Of a DNA stretch of 50,081 nucleotides, positions 11,401 through 27,974 are shown piece by piece. This DNA is from Acanthamoeba castellanii str. Neff (lineage: Eukaryota > Discosea > Longamoebia > Acanthamoebidae). The number at the start of each line of letters is the position of its first letter. Position 1 is the stretch's first letter. The stretch covers positions 12,734-62,814 of the forward strand of contig NW_004457693.1 of assembly GCF_000313135.1 (NCBI RefSeq). The letters are read 5' to 3'. A program made the translations under genes and the position numbers. Under the pieces are notes generated by a model. That model made no database searches. It saw only the letters and a program-made list of their open reading frames with translations, and was not told the DNA's origin.

Positions 11401-12576
11401 ATGAACAAGGAGTACGAGGATCTGCTCAACTACATCACCACCTTCGAGCGCTCGCAACAGCAAGAGGAGATCAAGCTCGCCGAGGAGGTGGCAAAGCACA
11501 AGCACACCCAGCAGAGCATCCGAAATGGTATGGTCCTCTACTCTCCCTCCTCGCGTACAATTTCGAATAGGCTGAGCTCAAGTCTTCCTCTTTTTCGTGA
11601 GCAGCGCAGGCGAACATCGAGAGGTACAAGCAATCGTTGGAGGCGATGCAGAACAGCATGAAGAACATGCGTCGGCAGCACCTCGAGGAGAAGAAGGCCA
11701 GCAAGCAGCTCAGGGACGCTACGAAGCACCTCAAGGAAGAGCTCCGCCTTCTCGACGAGAGAGTCATCAAGGCTTCGGAGGAGGCGAGCAAGAAGAGGTA
11801 AGCATTCTTGTCGTCCTGCTGCGATCGCGACAAGTAACATTGTCGTGAGCTCAATCTTCACGATATCCAGGGCATTCTACACGCTGGCGATGGAACAAGC
11901 CAAGGAGAGGTCGCGCCTTCTTCAGCTGGCCTACGCGAGAGGTGACTGTACGTCTGCGGTGGCATCCCTCTCGACTTCCTCCTCGGACGAAGCGGCCGAG
12001 GAGAAGCAGCTGAAGCAGAAGCTGGAGCTGCTCAAGGCACGCCTGCAGACCGAACTCGACGAGAAAGAGAAGCTCCAGATGATGAAACAGAAGAAGAAGC
12101 GCGATGAAGAGGCGGCGGCTCACCCTACTCCGATGGACACCGAGAACGCTGCCGCTGCGAAGGTAGGAAGTAGCTTCGCTTCCGCTCGTGCTTGTTGGCG
12201 TAACACTCTTTCCGATGGCGTCCTCAGGTGGCTGAACGCGAGGCGGAACTGCTCCTGCACCGCAACGTTGTGCAAGGTCAGAAGGATCTGCTGGAGCAAC
12301 AGAAGAAGCTGCAGGAATCGACCATCAAGGAGTTCCATGATCTCGATGGGTACCCCTTCTCGTTTCGTCTCGTCGCGAGCGTGTGGCCCTCTCAACGTCT
12401 TCTTCATCTTTATGGCGGTACATCGCAGGTACGGCACAAAGCTGAACCAGACCTATGAGGAGCTGCAACAGTACTGCTCTGAGCTCGAGGCTGCCGAGGT
12501 CCCGCCCTGCAGTCGATGCAACAAGAAGAAAGGAGAGAAGCATGGGCAACAGGAAGATCCTATCGTACAAGACTAA
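11401..12576 (+). CDS. coiled-coil protein, unrecognised
   Basis: Exons 11401-11527, 11605-11797, 11871-12162, 12228-12349 and 12429-12576 join into 293 residues. Almost the whole length is heptad-patterned and rich in Glu, Lys, Gln and Leu (for example ERYKQSLEAMQNSMKNMRRQ and LKQKLELLKARLQTELDEKE), so long coiled coils are likely. A C-terminal CSRCNKKKGEK may be a single CxxC knuckle, but one pair alone does not make a zinc site. No domain identifies a function; a structural or adaptor role is a guess. It shares a 209-bp divergent promoter region with the ankyrin gene and converges on the tyrosine-motif gene, with 98 bp between the stops. Confidence 0.8.
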
Positions 12577-12674
12577 GGAACGAAGGTCGGTACGCTAGCT
12601 TCACTCAATTCGATTTACTTCTCCCACTAAACAAAATTGGGACAAACTATATACAAATGTGGCAGGATGGAGGA

Positions 12675-13208
12675 TTACGAGGATGCATGGACGTAGTCGC
12701 CCACGGTGAAGCCCGAAGTGGAGTACGCCGGACCCTGATTGGAGTTCTGCGAGTAGATGCTGCCTGTAGAGGTCGTGGCATACCCTTCTTCGGCTGAGGC
12801 CAGCGTGTAATCGGGATCTCCCATCTTCGCTTCCGCGTAAGGGCCATTCGAATCTTGTTTGAGGTAACCCTCCTCGTCCTTCCTCAGCACGACGTAGCCC
12901 CCTTCGGCATTCAGCGAGATGGTGTCGCCTCTTCCCACGGTCCCGAGTGCGTACTCGCCGTTCATGGTCTGGATCGCGTAGTCTTCCTGGCCCACGACCT
13001 CCACTCCCGTCGCGTACTCGCCGTTCATCTTTTGCTCGAGGTAGGTCCTCTTGTCCATCTCACTCTCGGCATAGCCCTGCGTGCCGCCAATCTGCAGAGT
13101 GTAATCCGGTTCGCCGGTTCCAAGCACCGCGTAGGCCTGCTTCGCATCCTGAGTCGTGTACTCCTCCGCACCGATCCTTCCTTCCGCATAGCTCGTCATC
13201 GTCGTCAT
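12675..13208 (-). CDS. tyrosine-motif repeat protein (candidate phosphotyrosine scaffold)
   Basis: A single uninterrupted frame of 177 residues from the ATG at 13208. It has no signal peptide or membrane span. It is built from irregular repeats of 10 to 20 residues, each with one tyrosine in an acidic or glycine context: SYAEG, EEYTT, PDYTL (twice), QGYAE, GEYAT, EDYAI, GEYAL, GGYVV, EGYLK, GPYAE, EGYAT, SIYSQ, GDYVH. NGEY and DPDY/EPDY recur. Such acidic-Tyr-hydrophobic contexts are typical tyrosine kinase and SH2 targets, and Acanthamoeba is known to have many tyrosine kinases. A docking scaffold is my inference. The sequence just upstream (TTTTACCAG then ATG) could be a splice acceptor, so a longer protein with an upstream exon cannot be excluded. 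It lies 204 bp downstream of presenilin on the same strand. Confidence 0.75.
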   Translation of the reverse strand: MTTMTSYAEGRIGAEEYTTQDAKQAYAVLGTGEPDYTLQIGGTQGYAESEMDKRTYLEQKMNGEYATGVEVVGQEDYAIQTMNGEYALGTVGRGDTISLNAEGGYVVLRKDEEGYLKQDSNGPYAEAKMGDPDYTLASAEEGYATTSTGSIYSQNSNQGPAYSTSGFTVGDYVHASS

Positions 13209-13412
13209 CTGGTAAAACTGATCAACACGAAGTGCCGAACGTTTCACTTTTGTAGGCCTTCTTCGCGTTCAGCGAAGACTCTTTCGCGCCACAACGCGAA
13301 CACAACCACACGCACCCGAAACGTCACGCGAAAGAGCCCGAAATGTCAAGTGAATAATTACTTATAAATAATGCCGAAAAAGACAAAAGGCGTTTGTTTG
13401 TTTGGGAGTTGT

Positions 13413-14766
13413 TTACACGAAGACGGCGGAGCTGCCCAGAGCAAGGACGAAGGGGAGGAGGAAGACCTTGCTGAGGAAGAAGAAGAAGATCCCCAACGCG
13501 ATGGAGAAGGGCAGAGCCGGGAGCGCCTTCCTAAAGACCGCCAGCAGCAGCAACGTCCAGAACAGGCCCTGCGAGACAGAGAAAACAATCAACACGCCAC
13601 AGGTGAGTTGAGGGTGGCTAACAGCAGCTGGGAGCTTGAGAAGGGAGACGGTACGGTGATGATGGCGATGAAGCACGTGAAGACGGTGAGCCAGTTGAAC
13701 ATGGCGGCGCGTCCGACAAGCACGCTGTAGAACACAAAGTCGCCCAAGCCCAGCTTGACCGATTGAGGTCCTGCGTGTAATTGCCACCATCACAAGCATC
13801 AGCGGACTCGCTCGAGGGACAGACAAACAACATCAATCAGCAAAAGCGGCGCAGGAGAAGGAATGGTACTCTTGTCTTCCTCCATCAGGCCTTCGCCTCG
13901 GTCGCTGCTGCCCATCATGTTCAGCGTGTTGATCATCAACGGGACCACGAAGCCTATTCCGCACACACCGCATGCGCACGAGCATGAGTATCGCACTACT
14001 AGTTGTTAAGAGCAGCGCAGCTGAGCCAAAAGCATTTTTCTGTACCGTTGTAGAGTAGAGCTGGGATGGGTTCCTGGCGCTGCTGTGCCGTCTCGACCAA
14101 CACGCGAAGCGGTCCACGCGGGCACAGGACAGCAAACACGTCTGCATTGCATGTTACCCCCCCCCCACAACCACCACGTGAGCACAGCGTCAGCGCGCGC
14201 TCGGCCGTTGTGCGCGCGTTGTGGCGTCAGGCGAGTGTTGGTCGGCCGTACCGTAGAGCGCAATGGCGGCGAGGATGGTCCAGGTGGTCCACTCGGGCAG
14301 GCGGGTGAAGAAGATGGCCATGAACGCGGAGATGAGGACCAGGTAGGCCTGGTTCCAGCGCTGCGGGGCATACCTGCGCACCAACCAACCAGAATTCAGC
14401 CCCTGTTCGTCTTCGCCAACGGCTCTCAGTGCAGTGCAAGGTACCAGAAGATGGAGATGACGCCCGCGCCTGTGAAGTTCCACATCATGAACACGAACGT
14501 GACCCAGTCCATCGGGAGGTTGTACGCCTTCCACATGTATCTGCCGATGTGTGCGTCGGTGCGTGTATGGTGCACGGCAAAGAGATCGGACGGAAGAGAG
14601 GAACCATCAGACCCTAGCACTGAGTGAGCATGGGGGGGGGCTGTGTTGCACTGCACGTACATGAAGATGATGGACCCGAACATCATCAGCATCAAGCCCG
14701 ACGATCCGATGAGCCAGGCGAAGATGAGCTGTCGAGTCGCGTGTGTTTTAGCAACAACACCAACTT

Positions 14767-14825
<59 letters not shown>

Positions 14826-15777
14826 CACACACATGCGCAACATGTGAGGAAGGTAGAGAGTACTTGAGGCATCGGTACTTGTAGAGAATGACGAATATCA
14901 CTGTGACGATGACGATGACCACCACGAACACCAGCGCATTGAGGAGTGCGCCGAGGAGCTTCGTCGAGGTGTCGTCAGACGCCACTTCCTTGTAGACCAT
15001 GTACACGGGGCTGATGATGAAGAAGAAGATGAAGAAGAAGATGAAGAAGAAGAACGACACCACGCAAAGAGAGCAGAGGCGGATCAGTCTCGCGGGATCA
15101 TCGCACATCGGCGCTACGACAAGGGGCAAGCGGGAGGAGGTCACGCACGAAAAGTTTTGGTTGTAGGGGATGGTGATGGTCTTTACCACCCAGATGACCA
15201 GCATCATGGTCACCGCCACCGGCTTCAGAATGGCCAGCACCTGCAAGAAACGTAACACGCACACGCCACACACCACACGACACGACACGACACACGCGTG
15301 AGAAAAGAAGAACCAAGGGACCAGGGACAGCGTCGCAGTTGAACGCGCCCACGAACCATTTGAGCGTGGTCTTCAAGGGTGAGGCCGCCTTCGTCATCCT
15401 CCTCTTCGCCCCACTCTTCGTCATCATGCTCCTCGACCGCCGCGCCACTGTGGTGGTTGAAGGGAAAGGTGAGCGAACGTAGATGGCGCCTTATTTCATC
15501 TGGGGCGGTGAATGGCTTGAGCAGACCTTGGGCGAGGGCGGTTGCGGTGGGCACGCTTCGGTTTGCGGGCGTTCTTCGGGGCAGCCGCAGTGGCAGAAGG
15601 CGGAGAAGATGCTGGCAAATCGTCATCTTCGTCGTTGATGGCGGATTCCGCCTCAACATCACCACCACTTGGGAGGTCATCCTCACCTTCAACGTGGTGG
15701 AGAAAGCTCTGCCTCTCAGCTTCCTCGATCGAGACCAGCTCGATCGATTCCGCGTACTTCTCTTCGTCGCTTTCCAT
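13413..15777 (-). CDS. presenilin, gamma-secretase catalytic subunit
   Basis: Intramembrane aspartyl protease of gamma-secretase. Exons on minus: 15777-15527, 15447-15357, 15240-15149, 15010-14864, 14728-14661, 14540-14445, 14373-14252, 14141-14046, 13953-13870, 13770-13655, 13568-13413; about 439 residues. Landmarks: an acidic cytosolic N-terminus; TM1 [24 protein letters not shown] after TM2; [22 protein letters not shown]; the TM6 catalytic Asp in [19 protein letters not shown]; the TM7 catalytic Asp in [15 protein letters not shown]; and the [14 protein letters not shown] (PALP) motif near the C-terminus. The TM6 Asp codon is split by intron 7. The TM6-TM7 loop is very short. The junction of exons 4 and 5 needs one base more than GT-AG rules give. 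The other gamma-secretase subunits are not in the window. Identity is certain. Confidence 0.97.
14766..14826. repeat. (ACGC)n tetranucleotide repeat
   Basis: About fourteen copies of ACGC inside presenilin intron 4 (14729-14863), followed by a short CA run. Confidence 0.95.
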
Positions 15778-15873
15778 CTTTAATCAATCAAAGCTGATTA
15801 TTTTTCCAGTTTAATTTATCTCTTTCTTCAATTTCTCTTTGGTGGCCAAGCACGCCGAACCGATAAAGCGTCG

Positions 15874-16900
15874 TTAGGGGATCGCAGCCTTCTTCTTCGT
15901 CCTCTGATGCTTCGCCTTACGTCTGTTCCGTTGCGACTTCGAGTGACTGAAGCGTCTCGCACCAAACTCACCGCCAGAGGCAGGCACTGGAACCTGCCCT
16001 ACGTCTTCGCTAGGGAGATTCGGCTCGAGCTTGAAGTCGGACGAGCTACTAGGCGGGAGGCACGGTAGGAGCTGGTCGAGAGGGATGCTGACGAACGGCT
16101 GCTGAACGTCGAAGGGCGACACGACGCCTCTCTGGAGATAGGCGTCTCTGATACCGGTCCGCTTGGCGAGTTGCGGACGGAGCTGAACGACGAGCTTGCG
16201 CCATGTCTCCCACGCCCGTAGCTCCTCGAATGACCAGTTTGCGTACTGTGACGCGACGCTAATGAGAACAAGAGCCTGAGACGAAAAGAAAGTGGGCTCC
16301 GGACTTACCTCAGGACAAGCCGTAATACTCATGAGCCGGTCTTGATGATGGGAGCAGGGAGCGTCGTCGCCATAAGGATCTCCGAAAGGCACCGGACCCC
16401 TGTCTCGAGAGTTCTCTGACGCGAACGGTGTCTCATGGGCAGCTGGAGCGGTGCGAGCTGGGAGCTCGAAATGAAGTAGAGACTTGATCATTCCGGCCCG
16501 AGCGCGCCGCCAGCTCACCGAGGACAGTTGCGTGGATTGGAAGTTGATCTGCACTGCAGAGCACGCACTAAGGTGAGGCAGACTTCTTACTTGTCTTGCG
16601 AAAGGACGTACGTGATGCTCCGGTTCGAGGGTCGTAGCGATCGACGTCGCCATGCGGGCGGTGAGGGTTCAGCTGATTCACCTCGAAGAGGTTACGTTCC
16701 AGCAGCTTCTTGCAGCACTCGGCATCGTTGTGAGCGAAGGCGAGTAGAAGAACGGCGAGGTCCACCTTGCTGAGGGCCTCGAGCGTACGTAGCGACCCGT
16801 GGTCGCGAAGCAGCTGCTGGCACTCGGAGAACCCGAGCACGTCCAAGTCACTCGCCCGTTGCGCGTTTGCCGCCCTCATCGAGTCCAGCTTCATCATCAT
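15874..16900 (-). CDS. unrecognised basic protein
   Basis: I do not recognise this protein. The likely start is the ATG run at 16900 (MMMKLDSMRAANAQR); an upstream exon is possible because 17209-16901 is otherwise empty. Clear coding blocks on minus are about 16900-16615 (contains LAVLLLAFAHNDAECCKKLL, helical and faintly ankyrin-like), about 16488-16311 and 16275-15874. The latter two join across a GTAAGT intron whose acceptor CAG is at 16276-16278. The C-terminus is strongly basic (SKSQRNRRKAKHQRTKKK) and looks like a nuclear localisation signal. The stop is only 96 bp upstream of the presenilin start on the same strand. Function unknown; the internal splice pattern near 16500-16610 is not resolved. 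Confidence 0.6.
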
Positions 16901-17209
16901 CCGTTTGTTCGCTGAGTAGCGACCGAGTAGAGCGTTGTTAAGAGTTGCAGTTCTCGAACGCGTCGCTGTAGCTTTGCACCGAACGGAGGCAGAACAGTGA
17001 CTGAAGACCGGCACCGCCACGCCGACGAAAAGCGAAACGCGTTTGCCTGCCTTTTTGCCGTCCGATAAAATCCCACCACCTCTTCGCGCGTGGTGGTGAA
17101 TAAGTGTCGACAAGCGCTGACGTCTATTGGGCTCGCTGGAGATCCAGGAGAAGATGAACAAGAAGGGGAGGGGAGAGGAGGGGAGAGGTCTCTTAGATGG
17201 TGGCGGCTG

Positions 17210-19268
17210 CTAGTATTCATCGGGATGACTGGCAAGGTCACCGTGCTCCCACCTCTCCTCGTCAAAGAAGATGGCTTCGACTTGACGCTTGGCGAAGAAT
17301 CGTCCATGCAAGCTGTTGATGGCTAACAGGTGGCGAAGAAGAGGGAGGTGAGTCCACAACACAACTAGCTCGATGAAGCAGACCATTGGTCATCGCCCAT
17401 CGTCATCATCGCTGATGACGAAGCAATCGACCGTTCATCAGAGCGTTACACTCGGCCACCCCACATAGACACGCATACGCACGCGCCCACAATGACGTCA
17501 GTCCCCACTGGTGTACCCTTGAGCGCAGAGTCGAGCGTGGTGAACTGCACGAAGATGCGGACCGACTTGTCGGAGGGCACCATGGGGTTCTTCTCCTCGT
17601 AGATCTTGCATCGCACCACCGGACCGTACTTGGTGCACTCCTCCGCCGTCTCGGACTCGAGGTCCTCGTCCACCTCGCCTGGACCCACCATGTTCTTCGC
17701 AGAGCAGAGCAGAGCAGAGCAGAGGAAAGCAGAGGAAAGAAGAACAACAAAGTTAGCATTGCGATGTGTCACATGCATCACGCACAAGAAGCAGACGAAC
17801 GTGAATGAGAAACAAGAGAGGGTAGGAACACGACATACCCGGAGCAGGATGACCTTGCTCGATTCGACCTTTCGTCGGTGGGAAAGAAGACTCCCGGGCT
17901 TAGAGTTGACGTCGATAATGACTCCACTGGCCGGGCCTTTGCCCTTGTTGAGCTTCTTGTGCTCGAGCGGGTTCAAAATGCCCTGTCCCTCCTTGCCCAG
18001 GCCTTCACAAAAGCACACAAGAGAGGCGTGAGAAGAAGCACGGGCAAACACAAGAAACGACGAAACAGGGAGAAAGTGGAGCAAAGATGCACACCTCGTC
18101 CCTCTGTCCAGCCCATCTTCTTCATCATCTGCTCTGCGATAGAGAGGCCGCCGCCGCTATTGGCTCTCGTGGGAGTAGGAGTGGGGGCAGGACTATCAAA
18201 TGACGGAGGCGGAGGGATGTGATTCGAGACGCGGGCTGCTTGTGGCGCCCGTGTGGGCGTTTCCTCAGTGTCGTATCCGTACGGATCGTGTACGTTCGAG
18301 GGAGCCATCATGGCCTGCGCTGGCGATGCTGCAGGCTGCATTCCTGCGCTCAACTGTGCCCGCCGTCGCCAGGCCTAGCGCACACGAGGGAGCAGAATGA
18401 TGAGAGAACGGGAACGGGTGAAAGTAGTACCAAGTGAGTGTACCTCTTCGCCGGAGACGTTGAGGTCGAGCTTCGCCGAAGATGGAGGAGGAGAGGACTC
18501 TCTGGTCGATCGAGATGGTTGAGAAGGAGGCGAGTAGCGGTGGTGGGTGCTGCTTCGGGGTGCTTCGCGGAAGTCGTCTTCATCCATCGGCACGCTGGGC
18601 TGGAAGCCCCACTGCTGCTGCTCTCGTTCCTGTTCGCGTTGCTGCCGTTCCATCTCACGGTGCTGTTGTCTAGCCTGTCGCTCGTTCACGTACTCCTCGT
18701 AATCGTTGGGTCGGGCAGGATCGTACTCATCGAGGTCCTTTGGCCCAAGGCGCGACGAGGCGCCCATCCTGGAGGGCATGTGTTGATGATGTGGCTCCTC
18801 ATTCCCACCCGGCTTGGGTGTGCTGCTAAGGTTGACGTTTTGTTGCAGATGGGGGGTGGTCTTTACGGTTCCCAGATGGACGAAGAGGTCAATCAAGCTG
18901 CCGAGAATCGCTAGTTAATTGAGCGACGCGGCGGTGGTGCAGGAGGTACTATTTCTTCTTTGACCTTCGCCTGAACCAGGTCCATAGATGTTCGTGTGGC
19001 CCTGGGCGGCTGGGGTTGTTGCAATCGCTTGCGCTTGAGCAGCACATTTTGGGCCAACACCGATGGCACGTTTGTAAGCTTCTCTCCTGTGAATTTGGAC
19101 GTGCTCGACCAACCTTTACGCCTCGCATGTTAGCATTGCTCAGTTTTCTAGAACATGTCCAGATGCAGTACCTGAATTGGCAGGTTTCGCGTCCGTAGGC
19201 TGTGTGCTACTTGTTGTGTTGGTGCCCCCTGCCTTTGGGGCAGAGAGATTCGAGTAGAGATCAAACAT
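17210..19268 (-). CDS. RBM17: splicing factor 45 (SPF45/RBM17 family)
   Basis: Nuclear splicing factor that binds SF3B-type partners through a C-terminal UHM-type RRM. Read on minus: the start at 19268 (MFDLYSNLSAPK, cf. the MSLYDDLG start of the family), exon 19268-19172, then an exon from 19113 with GWSSTSKF and QAK (cf. GWSKNFKL..QAK), then DLDEYDPARPNDYEEYV followed by a Glu/Arg/Gln helix, the G-patch (MGWTEGRGLGKEGQG) near 18110-17950, the RRM with VILLRNMVGPGEVDEDLE at about 17830 and 17690, and a last exon with SLHGRFFAKRQVEAIFF ending at the stop 17210-17212. The exon junction near 18910-18950 is unresolved (an in-frame TAG lies between the two coding blocks). The 5' part is repeated after the N gap as an assembly copy. 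Confidence 0.9.
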
Positions 19269-19556
19269 GAGGGCGATTGCTGATGTGGCGGAATTGGCAA
19301 AGAATTGAATTGCTTTGGCCCAAAAAAAAAACAGAAAGAAAAAGACGGTCCAGAATTTCAGGAGGACACACGCCAACTTGGGATGCCGCGAACGACCCAC
19401 AACCTTTTCCAGCCCAGCCAAGTGACGGCCAAAGATTAGGCAAGGTGCACGCTGCCGAGCCGAGAATGGGCACCTTGACACGGTTGCTGGAGGCCGCACT
19501 GTCCCTCGTCACGGTCCTGTCCCTGGGCAGTTCTTTCTTAGTACCAACCACAACGC
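18826..19556. repeat. left copy of a ~0.75 kb near-identical duplication flanking the N gap
   Basis: This stretch holds the SPF45 5' exons and the adjoining upstream region. It recurs almost base for base at 19583-20339, directly on the other side of the gap. Differences are mostly single-base or homopolymer changes plus one roughly 20-base difference near 19310. It ends exactly at the gap, as expected for a contig end. Confidence 0.95.
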
Positions 19557-19582
19557 NNNNNNNNNNNNNNNNNNNNNNNNNN
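19557..19582. other. assembly gap (26 N)
   Basis: Run of N between two overlapping contig ends. No sequence information. Confidence 1.
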
Positions 19583-20028
19583 CTAAGGTTGACGTTTTGT
19601 TGCAGATGGGGGGTGGTCTTTACGGTTCCCAGATGGACGAAGAGGTCAATCAAGCTGCCGAGAATCGCTAGTTAATTGAGCGACGCGGCGGTGGTGCAGG
19701 AGGTACTATTTCTTCTTTGACCTTCGCCTGAACCAGGTCCATAGATGTTCGTGTGGCCCTGGGCGGCTGGGGTTGTTGCAATCGCTTGCGCTTGAGCAGC
19801 ACATTTTGGGCCAACACCGATGGCACGTTTGTAAGCTTCTCTCCTCCTGTGAATTTGGACGTGCTCGACCAACCTTTACGCCCTCGCATGTTAGCATTGC
19901 TCAGTTTCTAGAACATGTCCAGATGCAGTACCTGAATTGGCAGGTTTCGCGTCCGTAGGCTGTGTGCTACTTGTTGTGTTGGTGCCTCCTGCCTTTGGGG
20001 CAGAGAGATTCGAGTAGAGATCAAACAT
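19583..20028 (-). pseudogene. second copy of the SPF45 5' exons (probable assembly artefact)
   Basis: Repeats the SPF45 start (ATG at 20028, MFDLYSNLSAPK) and the GWSSTSKF exon, then stops at the gap with no G-patch or RRM. Compared with the first copy there is one extra codon (FTGGEK against FTGEK). It is not an independent gene. The true locus probably has one copy, and the start at 20028 may be the real genomic start relative to receptor 1. Confidence 0.85.
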
Positions 20029-20244
20029 GAGGCGATTGCTGATGTGGCGGAATTGGCAAAGAATTGATTTATCAATTTTTCTTTGGCCAATAAATGCAAA
20101 AAAAAACAGAAAGAAAAAGACGACGGTCCAGAATTTCAGGAGGGGCACACGCCAACTTGTTATTACGCGAACGACCCACAACCTTTTCCAGCCCAGCCAA
20201 GTGACTGCCAAAGATTAGGCAAGGTGCACGCTGCCGAGCCGAGA

Positions 20245-27458
<7,214 letters not shown>

Positions 27459-27697
27459 CATCTTCGCGACAAGCGGAGAGAGACACAGAGATTGGGATAA
27501 CCCACCAAGTGCAAGTTAAAGAGGGAGGAAAGGACCTTGTCTCCTTCATGTATTAAAGAAACTGAAAAAGGAAGAGTGCAAGCTCTGCTGTGGGATGATG
27601 ATGGATAATAAGAGCGAACGAAGTACACGAGACCAGAAGAGAAGAAGACAATCGCAAAGAGGCAAAATCGAAGCAAAAAAGAGGGGAGCAACAAAAA

Positions 27698-27815
27698 GGA
27701 TACGGCACGGTGGATTCCCGGGTGGTCGCCCACCCCAGTACTAACACCGCCTGGCGCAGCTTAACTTCGCTGTTCGGATGGGAAGCGGTGCTTTCTGCGC
27801 AGTATGGCCGTATCC
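27698..27815 (-). rRNA. 5S ribosomal RNA
   Basis: Read on minus, the sequence starts GGATACGGCCATACTGCGCA and ends GTGCCGTATCC, so the 5' and 3' ends pair as helix I. The conserved CCCATCCGAACAGCGAAGTTAAGC loop region (in two pieces: CCCATCCGAAC and GAAGTTAAGC) and GTACTGGGGTGGGCGACC are all present. About 118 to 119 nt, the normal size. A run of five T follows the 3' end (minus sense), a pol III terminator. As far as I recall this is the Acanthamoeba 5S sequence. It lies in the 3' flank of receptor 1 and points towards it. Confidence 0.97.
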
Positions 27816-27974
27816 AACCACTGCCGTCCGGAAAAGACAAAAACAAACAAAAAGGAGAAAAAAAAAGAGAAGTATGCAGCATCGGCAACGCCAGGAGAAG
27901 GGGTAGCGTTGCTGGCGCGAGAGGTGGGCCAGCATGCCACACTCCTGTTCAGTCTCGACCGGCTGCTGCACGAA

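Noticed and set aside
14766..14826. Regular short repeats, possible CRISPR-like array
   Set aside because: This is a plain ACGC tetranucleotide microsatellite without spacers, inside an intron; the same holds for the CA, TG and CGTGTGT tracts.
15357..15475. Hydrophobic plus-strand frame ([20 protein letters not shown]) that looks like a membrane segment
   Set aside because: It is the complement of the acidic EEEDDEGG segment of presenilin exon 2, which joins in frame to TM1 and resembles the acidic stretch before TM1 in other presenilins.
16897..17307. Minus-strand open frame starting at 17307 with a Ser/Pro-rich product
   Set aside because: It overlaps, in another frame, the last SPF45 exon (SLHGRFFAKRQVEAIFF to the stop at 17210), which is clearly coding.
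18910..18950. A 17-base GT...AG interval in SPF45 that would bridge two coding blocks around an in-frame TAG
   Set aside because: An intron this short is implausible. A normal donor such as GTACCT upstream with a later acceptor, or a missing exon, is more likely, so the junction is left unresolved.
19583..20028. Second SPF45 gene from tandem duplication
   Set aside because: The copy is truncated exactly at the N gap and mirrors the contig end on the other side, so an assembly overlap is far more likely than a real duplicate.
27804..27974. Upstream ATG at 27804 extending the F-box protein
   Set aside because: The ATG lies in the 5S rRNA gene and the extension is low-complexity lysine-rich sequence; the ATG at 27975 was preferred.
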